From assembly GCF_963678635.1 (NCBI RefSeq), contig NC_087065.1, positions 37,723,888 through 37,787,887 of the forward strand: a DNA stretch of 64,000 nt, in the 5' to 3' direction. The DNA is from Symsagittifera roscoffensis (taxonomy: Eukaryota > Xenacoelomorpha > Acoela > Convolutidae). Under the pieces are notes generated by a model. The model saw only the letters and a program-made list of their open reading frames with translations, was not told the origin of the DNA and did not search any database. Both the position numbers and the translations under genes were made by a program. Below, one piece after another: positions 57,144 through 64,000 of this stretch (positions are counted from its first letter, which is position 1; each line of letters begins with the position of its first letter).

Positions 57144-58277
57144 TTCAAAAAACTATCAAAAATTGCTACCCAACAGTCACAAAGTCAGTCTTCACCGACA
57201 TCATCCCAAGATAACCCAACACCACCTTCAATTACTCAAAATCCTCAAACATCTACACGAATTTCTTTTCAAGACAATCCATACACTTTTGAAGAACGAC
57301 ATGCTCGTTTATCAGAACCACTAGAACCAGTTCAACGACAAGCACCTCTAAGCGAACCAACATATAACCTATACCCAACACTACCACAAGAACTAAGTAG
57401 AATAAGAAATCCTAGTCAAAACCAAAATACAGTCGAAATAAATAGACAAATTATACATCCTCGACGAAACAGAAATTTTCAAACTCCCCGAGTTCATTTT
57501 GATATACCTCAATCCCCATCAAAAAACACTCCAGAAAACCCCATTAGTATATTACCAGAAACCCCTACGCTTCTTTCACAACGTAGCACCTCAAGCCTAC
57601 CATCAGATTACTTAGGTTCAACACCAACATCTGAGCAAATACGTGAAAATCCTTTCAACCCCACAAACCAAACATCACGATTCCCATATTGGACTACACA
57701 TTCATTTACACAAGGTGAACCAAATTTAGTCAATGACCCCATAGATATTTCTACGGATACAACAACATCCTCATCACTACCAGAAACATTATCACTACCA
57801 TCAACACCATCAATAAGCCAGATTTCACCACCACCTTTTAACTTAAATTTTCCAAATAATCTCGACGCCAGATATCGAGAACAATCATCAACAAATATTC
57901 CTTTAAGATTAGATTGGAATACATTTACAGCACCTCCACCATTATTTGGACAACATCAAGAAAGTAACCGCCTTCATAACTGGGCACTTAATAGATTACA
58001 ATATCGCCAAGATATTCACAACGATATCCGTGATCACAATATTCAAATACTCCAACAAAACAGTTTACAATTAAAGTTTGAAATCACAGTTAAGTTAAAC
58101 AATATTACCCAACATCCCTACCCATTAAACCCACCTAACATAACAGCTCAATCACTACCACCACCGTTTATAACTACTGAAGTAATATACAAATACGACA
58201 GATATACCAAAAACACAATTGGCTACATTACATTTTATAATCCATACTCAGGATTATCATACACATGTATATTCTAA
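57144..58277 (+). CDS. 377-codon open frame with no methionine, before env
   Basis: After TAA at 57,141 the frame stays open to TAA at 58,275-58,277 without a single ATG. It is Pro/Ser/Thr/Gln/Asn-rich for about 250 residues (for example LPETLSLPSTPSISQISPPP) and then has a more ordered C-terminal part containing VIYKYDRYTKNTIGYITFY. Codon use matches the other ORFs of the element. It overlaps the env ATG by 13 bases. Lack of a start implies a spliced 5' exon, frameshifting from upstream, or a non-AUG start. A candidate acceptor is CCCAACAG ending at 57,175. No known family. Confidence 0.6.
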   Translation, partial: FKKLSKIATQQSQSQSSPTSSQDNPTPPSITQNPQTSTRISFQDNPYTFEERHARLSEPLEPVQRQAPLSEPTYNLYPTLPQELSRIRNPSQNQNTVEINRQIIHPRRNRNFQTPRVHFDIPQSPSKNTPENPISILPETPTLLSQRSTSSLPSDYLGSTPTSEQIRENPFNPTNQTSRFPYWTTHSFTQGEPNLVNDPIDISTDTTTSSSLPETLSLPSTPSISQISPPPFNLNFPNNLDARYREQSSTNIPLRLDWNTFTAPPPLFGQHQESNRLHNWALNRLQYRQDIHNDIRDHNIQILQQNSLQLKFEITVKLNNITQHPYPLNPPNITAQSLPPPFITTEVIYKYDRYTKNTIGYITFYNPYSGLSYTCIF

Positions 58278-60883
58278 AATTATTAATTTTTCTCCAACTC
58301 CTTTTTCTAGTAATCTCAAATCAAAACATAAACCCTTCCCCTCGTACAGGACCACAAGATTTATTAGTAACACATTACGATTGTGAAGAAAATGAACAAA
58401 AAACACTACACAAATATGCAATAAATCAAGTATCACAATGTGAAACAGAACCACAAGCTATAGAAACCACAAATGTAATAGCAACACTCTATTCAAAAGC
58501 CCGAGCAACAACAGTTACAGGTTATAAATTCACAGCAACATTTTCCGAAAAGAAAGTACATTGTTCACAAGTCTCGAACGGAAACAAAAACCGACTTGAC
58601 CATGAATCATTCTATCAGAGTAATATAGAACGTCTTTTACATCTCAATCCCGACGATTGTAAAAATGAATTACTTAGACTAAACATCACACAAAATAAAA
58701 ACTCCGAAAGAAAGTTAGTTAACTTTCAAGTTTTTTCAGACTCTGTACATCAATCACAACTTGAAAGACACCAAGGACATATAAAACTAGACGACAAATA
58801 CCCGTATAACGGCGCACACGGACGATTAACCTATGACCTACACGATAAACATTGGATACCACACATTGGCATAAATAACCCATCAAACTGCAAAGCGAAC
58901 ACAAAAAATAAAGGATACCAAGAAATAATGTTTTTCGATTGGAAAATACAACTCGAAAAAATACAACTAACACGAGATTTATCAGATAATACAATGATCT
59001 ATCAAGGAATCCGATTACCTTGTAAAAATGATCAAGGTTATTGCGACCCTACAACGAGAACACAAGCAACAATTGTTTGGTTCCCCGAAGATACATGTAC
59101 AACATTTCAAGTAGCAAGAATACACGCTCGTATGATAAAATTTCACGAAAAATACTTTATACAATCAGTTCCATATGAACAAGTACATCCATCACGAAAA
59201 CAAAGTACTAATTTTAGAAACATACACAATATAGAAAATAAATTGACACGTTTTCAAATATATCAAGAAACAGAACTTGCATGTAAATATAGAAATCCAC
59301 TCCATAAAACACAATACTCTGAAATATTAGTTGAATACGAAAAAGGATTCGACATGACCACTGGAAAAATAAAACTTGACCCATATGCCACAGGTCATCC
59401 TCCAAACGAAGGAACATCCTATATACCAGTTAATTTTGAAAAAAGCAACGGACAACCTGGTGGACATCTAAAACCCCATGACACCAGAAGCACACGCTTA
59501 CAAGAATTATCACTAATGAATACTACATATTTCGGTAATATCCACTATGATATTCATTTAGATATGAAACTAGATTATACAATTAGCCGAATTTTTCAAG
59601 AAATGTCACTCTCCGAATTAGAAACACTACACCAACTATGCGAATTAGAACGAACACAAATATTACAATCACTTGCACTAGCAGTATTAAAAATACCCTA
59701 TGCAGGATACTTATTATCTGGAAATAGATCAAATTTTTTAGACTATGAAGGAAACATCTTATGGTTTTATACATGTACTAAAAAAGTATCACCACTATAC
59801 GTTTTTGAAGATAAACGATGTTATAAAAGAATCCCCATCTTTTATAAGAATAAAGTACATTTCGTGGATACACTTTCACGAAGAACCTATTTCTGGGATA
59901 CCGCAGTCCCATGTGGATCAGAAAACAGCCACAATGTAGTACAACTAAACCCTGATGAAAATAAATATTATCTTCTCACTCCATATCCCACATTAATGCA
60001 ATCACTCAAAAAATTTTCACCAGAAAGCATTCGCGCTATTGCTCGAAACCCAAATATAGACTTACAATCAATAGGAATCTATTCAAAATCAGATATTCAA
60101 CATCACATTAGAACACAACAATTCCAAGAATTATTAACACAAATGGACACTATACAAAGACAATCAATAGACCAAAATTTACGCAAACTTGCAGAAACCG
60201 CAGGATTTGCCGATATCTACACGCAAGACTATAGCGGATATTTTAAAGACATTAAAGATTATATATATCTAAACGGTGAAAAATACCGTCCCCAAGATAT
60301 ATCACCAATTAACATTTTTAGCTTTGTTACACTCAAAAATGAGATCCTCGATTTTCTAGGATGGCCCTACTACATCTTAGAAAAATTGACTATTTTATAC
60401 GCAATGTTTAACTTTATTGGATTTCTTTTCTCACTTTTAAAAGGAATCTACAACACATGTGCTATACACACACAAGTAAACAGACAAGCAAGCGTAGCAC
60501 GCATACTATTTGCAGGATTTTTTGGAATCTTTTCTACATCTATAAACAAAATTCTTTTAGACGCACAAATAAAAGAATATAACACAAAAATAGCAACACG
60601 ACAAAATACATACGACGAAGAACATAACAATGTAGACATAACGCCAACGGCACCACAATTACCACCCCTACCAAATAACCATCCACTATCCCTAGTCCCA
60701 CGAAACTTTCGAAATTTAGCCATCACACATAACCCAAATTTTCGACTCACCACATCACAAAGTCCCATCCAACATATAATGACACACCAGTCACAAGATG
60801 ATAATACTTATGAACAAATTATTGAACAACCCCATACCACCGCTTTTCAGTCTCAAAATAATCATTTTTTTAGCCCACGATGA
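58265..60883 (+). CDS. Envelope-like glycoprotein ORF (872 aa)
   Basis: Residues 1-18 form a signal peptide (MYILKLLIFLQLLFLVIS). A long ectodomain with many Cys and several N-x-S/T sites follows. Near residues 704-725 is a strong hydrophobic helix (ILYAMFNFIGFLFSLL) and a second near 745-766 (ILFAGFFGIFSTSI), then a ~100-residue hydrophilic tail. Position after pol, signal peptide and C-terminal membrane anchor match retroviral/errantiviral envelope proteins. I see no clear R-x-x-R furin site followed by a fusion peptide, so the type of envelope is unknown. The frame is complete. Its TGA overlaps the next ATG as ATGA (60,880-60,883). Confidence 0.75.
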   Translation: MYILKLLIFLQLLFLVISNQNINPSPRTGPQDLLVTHYDCEENEQKTLHKYAINQVSQCETEPQAIETTNVIATLYSKARATTVTGYKFTATFSEKKVHCSQVSNGNKNRLDHESFYQSNIERLLHLNPDDCKNELLRLNITQNKNSERKLVNFQVFSDSVHQSQLERHQGHIKLDDKYPYNGAHGRLTYDLHDKHWIPHIGINNPSNCKANTKNKGYQEIMFFDWKIQLEKIQLTRDLSDNTMIYQGIRLPCKNDQGYCDPTTRTQATIVWFPEDTCTTFQVARIHARMIKFHEKYFIQSVPYEQVHPSRKQSTNFRNIHNIENKLTRFQIYQETELACKYRNPLHKTQYSEILVEYEKGFDMTTGKIKLDPYATGHPPNEGTSYIPVNFEKSNGQPGGHLKPHDTRSTRLQELSLMNTTYFGNIHYDIHLDMKLDYTISRIFQEMSLSELETLHQLCELERTQILQSLALAVLKIPYAGYLLSGNRSNFLDYEGNILWFYTCTKKVSPLYVFEDKRCYKRIPIFYKNKVHFVDTLSRRTYFWDTAVPCGSENSHNVVQLNPDENKYYLLTPYPTLMQSLKKFSPESIRAIARNPNIDLQSIGIYSKSDIQHHIRTQQFQELLTQMDTIQRQSIDQNLRKLAETAGFADIYTQDYSGYFKDIKDYIYLNGEKYRPQDISPINIFSFVTLKNEILDFLGWPYYILEKLTILYAMFNFIGFLFSLLKGIYNTCAIHTQVNRQASVARILFAGFFGIFSTSINKILLDAQIKEYNTKIATRQNTYDEEHNNVDITPTAPQLPPLPNNHPLSLVPRNFRNLAITHNPNFRLTTSQSPIQHIMTHQSQDDNTYEQIIEQPHTTAFQSQNNHFFSPR

Positions 60884-62094
60884 GCCGCCAACTTGGATCA
60901 CTACACCGATCAAATTCCCACCCAACCAATCTTACCTCTACAATCCCAATAATACCACTTTTTGCTTTTCCGCCACCCGATTTTCCATCTAGTAATGTAA
61001 CATCAGGCATGAATTCCGACACTAATTCACACATCTCAGTTTTATATTCCATCTCACAACTCACTAACCCGAATATTGAAACCCCCGATGAATTTGCCGA
61101 CTCAGAACCATCCCCATCCAATAATTTTCATAACTCTTCTAATTTTTCTCAACCCCCTTTTCAACCCATATTATCCAATAACCCTGACCCAATCACTTCC
61201 ACACCCTCTTATGCTTCCCAAGTTACCCCAACCTACTCCTCATTTCATTCTGACCAATCATCTCATTCTCCAGACACCCCCCGAATCTCCCCAGAGCTAG
61301 ATAATTTTATTACCCTCCAACAACAACCCTACCACCTTAATACCCCAACCATAAACCAAATCTCATCCACTATAAATTCATCCAACCCCCCTACCCCTAC
61401 ACCCTCTTCAAATTATACTGAATCATTAGCACCATCATCCACATCAACTGAATCTTCACTCAACACTAATAGAGCTTACCGCACTTTTAAAAGAAAGTTC
61501 CCCAACCATCCTTTCCCAGCAAAACCAGGAACAGCCCGTGAATACATCAACCACCCCAAGCATACTAACACAAAAGAATTTTTAGCCATCACCTTACCCT
61601 CATTCCCACAATACACCTTAAACACCCCCCACGACACTAACGAAACACGCAACTTTGTAGATGAATACGTTTTAATGCCCACTCTCTCTTGGACCTCATA
61701 TTATCATTTTACTAACCCTCTTTGCTTACCTTTATCTAACACTCACATCGATATAGAGCGAAATACGGACATGCTATATCGACTCACTACACCACTAACC
61801 GCTAGACAATTTACTTACGTTGGATATAAAAAATCACTAAAAACACACACTGCACCTAGAGCTAACGAATATACACTCGAATACTATGATCACAACATCA
61901 TCAGAGCTAACCAAGATCAATTCTTAGACGACGATCGCTTCGCTAATCCACAAATTACCGAGAAATTTTTCATCAAGACACCATATATATTTACACTAAA
62001 CATCTTCGACCGAAAGTTTGATCACATTATTTCAGAAGCACTAACAGACACACAAGCATACGAAAGTTTTAAAGAACGCTTCCAAATATTTTAA
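60880..62094 (+). CDS. 404-aa ORF coupled to env, unknown
   Basis: Begins at the ATGA that ends env. Residues 1-205 are Ser/Pro/Thr/Asn-rich and probably disordered. Residues 206-404 look folded (for example FVDEYVLMPTLSWTSYYHF). This disordered-then-ordered plan resembles the methionine-free frame before env. No enzyme motif, signal peptide or membrane helix. More C-rich than gag/pol but still T/G-poor. Unknown accessory protein. Confidence 0.62.
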   Translation: MSRQLGSLHRSNSHPTNLTSTIPIIPLFAFPPPDFPSSNVTSGMNSDTNSHISVLYSISQLTNPNIETPDEFADSEPSPSNNFHNSSNFSQPPFQPILSNNPDPITSTPSYASQVTPTYSSFHSDQSSHSPDTPRISPELDNFITLQQQPYHLNTPTINQISSTINSSNPPTPTPSSNYTESLAPSSTSTESSLNTNRAYRTFKRKFPNHPFPAKPGTAREYINHPKHTNTKEFLAITLPSFPQYTLNTPHDTNETRNFVDEYVLMPTLSWTSYYHFTNPLCLPLSNTHIDIERNTDMLYRLTTPLTARQFTYVGYKKSLKTHTAPRANEYTLEYYDHNIIRANQDQFLDDDRFANPQITEKFFIKTPYIFTLNIFDRKFDHIISEALTDTQAYESFKERFQIF

Positions 62095-62151
62095 CTAACC
62101 TTTCATTTCCTTGCACCACACGAAAGAGATTTACACTGCTCACACGATATT

Positions 62152-62685
62152 ATGTTGCGCACTAAACAAACCCACACATATAGTTATTATCGCTTCATCC
62201 AAAATCACTTTGACCTACACACACCCTCTAGACAACCACACCATCGTTTTCAATTCATTAATTCCAAATACACTTCACCATTTTTCCTAAATTTCACATA
62301 TTGCATTAAAGATACTAACCTTCATGGTATTCTTCGCAATTATGATCCCATAACCCAAATGTACATCTTCTGTCCCATCACCAAGACCTTCAACGCCGAA
62401 GAATCCCGACCCTTCCTTATCCCGCACGAGTTTGTTCAACCTATAGAAATCCCCATTTTAGAATTCATCCATAACACTAAATTCAATCACAAATTATATA
62501 ATCTAATCCAAAACACACCTTATGAGTTTGCAGTTGGCACTGAAGAACTAACCACTATTAAGGCACTTCAATTGCTTTGGCCACTGCTTCAGACTAAAAA
62601 TATCATCCGCATCTTAGCTAAACTACTAACAACTTCCGATCTCATCCACGACATCTTCCCCCACGGTTTTTTCCCCGACGACTAA
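62152..62685 (+). CDS. 177-aa ORF, unknown
   Basis: Lies 57 bases after the previous ORF. It is rich in His, Phe and Tyr at the start and has hydrophobic helices near the end (LQLLWPLLQTKNIIRILAKLL). No recognised domain or membrane signal. Its TAA is followed after three bases by a consensus splice donor, so it may be the end of a spliced reading frame. Confidence 0.55.
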   Translation: MLRTKQTHTYSYYRFIQNHFDLHTPSRQPHHRFQFINSKYTSPFFLNFTYCIKDTNLHGILRNYDPITQMYIFCPITKTFNAEESRPFLIPHEFVQPIEIPILEFIHNTKFNHKLYNLIQNTPYEFAVGTEELTTIKALQLLWPLLQTKNIIRILAKLLTTSDLIHDIFPHGFFPDD

Positions 62686-62688
62686 CAG

Positions 62689-62759
62689 GTAAGTAAATGA
62701 ATATTACTAACTAATTAAAATATTAAAAACTCACCATTCTTTATCCATGTTTTCTTTAG
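62689..62759 (+). other. Intron-like segment (71 bp) after last ORF
   Basis: CAG followed by GTAAGTAAAT at 62,689, a perfect TACTAAC branch-point word at 62,705-62,711, and a pyrimidine-rich acceptor ending TTTCTTTAG at 62,759. All three signals are strong. It would be a 3' untranslated intron. Confidence 0.5.
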
Positions 62760-63534
62760 ATTTTTAGCCTTCATCCGACAATCACCTACAAAAACCACAA
62801 AAGACAAATAAAAATCACAAATTTCATCAAACAAATTTCAAAAATTCTATTAATCTCTTACACTTATAAATTTATAAATTTAATACCAATGCAGTATATT
62901 CATTTCTAAAATTCTCCCCACAAGCAGTAAATCTAATTATGATGAAAATTTGTAACTTAAAATTCCCCCATAACTAGCAGTAAATTTCCAAATTCTATGC
63001 AGTAAATTAATAAAAAGCAAATGCAGTACTAACCTTTTGATATTTTCATTCATTCGCACAGAAATTCTATCCACACTCGCACAGCTCGCCCACGAAGAAT
63101 TGTTTAAAATAATGAATTTCAGTTTCAAGTTTTCACACTCAACAACTCTAACACACGATAACAAGTTTCAAACTTTCCTTTAACCCGGTTGGAAAGGAAT
63201 CATATACTAAACAAAACTAACCAACGCAGCTTACTAAATACCACAAATCATAGAATAACAGCATGACTAAGAAAAGGAAACCAACGGTACCCAAACCGGA
63301 TTAACCCAGTTTAAAACTGGATAATTTATTCTTTTGAAGACTATTATAAAGTCTAAGAAAGAAATAATAAAACACAAAAAAGTCGAAAGACAAACCCATA
63401 CCACGAACAATTTGCTTTTTGGAAAAAGGACATAACCAACAAGACATAAGAAAAACCACAACAAACCCAACATAAAACGTTGTCACATAACAGGACCCCT
63501 CACAAAAACCGCATGAAATCATACTCCCACTCCT
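62760..63534 (+). repeat. A-rich 3' region with GCAGTAAAT repeats
   Basis: There is no ORF. GCAGTA words recur at 62,891, 62,924, 62,978, 62,999 and 63,023. Polypurine tract and LTR start were not recognised. Confidence 0.5.
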
Positions 63535-63604
63535 GGCCTAACCCACCAGGAAGGACGTCCTGAGCATGCTCTATAGCCGGCCTAACCCACCGCGCTACAT
63601 CCAC
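63535..63604 (-). other. tRNA-like segment, possible SINE head
   Basis: The minus strand reads GGATGTAGCGCGGTGGGTTA from 63,602, close to a Pol III A box in a tRNA D-arm. GGTGGGTTAGGCC occurs twice (63,579-63,591 and 63,535-63,547). A good B box and cloverleaf were not found. Confidence 0.28.
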
Positions 63605-64000
63605 GCTTTGTGACCACACCTCTATTTTTAATAAGAGCTACTCAAGTGTGAGTAACTCTTCAAAATAACCGAACTAAAACAAAAAGCTTTTGTGAAAACA
63701 ACTAACTAAAATCATAATTAAAAAATATTAAACTAATAAATGTTTTATAAAATGTAAATTACATTATGCAATACATAGATCAGAATACAACACCAAGGAC
63801 GAACATCTAAAGACAAAACGACCCCACTACACTCGAGAGAGAATGGCCAACCACAATCGATATGCCACTCACAATCACAACTCAAAGGATTTAGAGTACG
63901 ACTTGACTTCGCAGAAAAGGACTTCATTGAACTAGACCAATGACCACCTCGATGTTCAAGTATACGTACAGATCCGAGTAACCAGGCATCCCCTCCACGC
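63605..64000. other. Window edge, unassigned
   Basis: No gene seen. It contains a short inverted repeat (AGAGCTACTCAAGTGTGAGT near 63,634). It could be the start of the 3' LTR or flanking DNA. Confidence 0.35.

Larger units (their letters stand above)
45905..64000 (+). mobile_element. Very large env-bearing Ty3/gypsy-type retroelement, 3' end outside window
   Basis: From here to the edge the plus strand is strongly A-rich and T/G-poor, and almost continuously open. Gag capsid, a CCHC knuckle, aspartic protease, RT, RNase H, a DD35E integrase with GPY motif and an envelope-like ORF occur in the order of env-carrying Ty3/gypsy elements. It has at least six further ORFs, giving an internal region over 17.8 kb against about 5-8 kb for ordinary gypsy elements. 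The left boundary is uncertain because the 5' LTR start is not located and no second LTR is visible. One in-frame stop in pol shows this copy is defective. Confidence 0.82.

Noticed and set aside
1-64000. CRISPR arrays, rRNA genes and bacterial operons
   Set aside because: None seen; repeats are not spaced like CRISPR, and gene structure is eukaryotic.

Overview
The window looks like AT-rich nuclear DNA of a metazoan, probably an invertebrate. Evidence: a protein-coding gene split by many GT-AG introns, short terminal-inverted-repeat DNA transposons with 8-bp target duplications, a long palindromic satellite array, and a Ty3/gypsy-type retroelement with an envelope-like gene. No bacterial-type gene organisation is visible. 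I cannot name the species. Appendicularian tunicates are one group known to carry env-bearing gypsy elements, but that is only a suggestion.

Region 1 (1 to about 20,282) has no convincing gene. It is a tandem array of 8.61-8.62 kb units: one near-complete copy, a second complete copy and a third cut off at about 20,282, entering the window from the left. Most of each unit is a giant inverted repeat (arms about 3 kb or more, axes near 7,247 and about 15,871). The arms are themselves built from diverged modules of about 540 bp.

Region 2 (21,535-40,235, minus strand) holds the last 18 recognisable exons (about 880 codons) of a DOCK-type Rho-family guanine nucleotide exchange factor. They cover the end of the central helical region, a DHR-2-like catalytic domain and an unusual C-terminal tail. 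The first exons are not in the window. Introns hold a 608-bp TIR element, at least four copies of a hAT-like MITE (three with perfect 8-bp target duplications), diverged relatives with long poly-C runs, and two copies of a dispersed repeat of about 480 bp.

Region 3 (40,236 to about 45,650) is non-coding, with MITE fragments, poly-C tracts and simple repeats.

Region 4 (about 45,900 to the window end, plus strand) is a very large, A-rich, env-bearing Ty3/gypsy-type element. In order: probable end of a 5' LTR and primer-binding site, 1.2-kb leader, basic ORF, 411-aa ORF, Gag capsid ORF, an A AAA AAG slippery site in the gag/pol overlap, Pol (zinc knuckle, protease, RT, RNase H, integrase) broken by one in-frame TAA, two tiny membrane ORFs, a 377-codon frame without any methionine codon, Env-like glycoprotein, and two further ORFs followed by a short intron-like segment. 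The internal region exceeds 17.8 kb and the 3' LTR is not visible. Because upstream DOCK exons are missing, the element may lie antisense within a DOCK intron or beside a truncated DOCK locus. The most unusual feature is the set of accessory ORFs of this element, especially the methionine-free frame and the two ATGA stop/start junctions.
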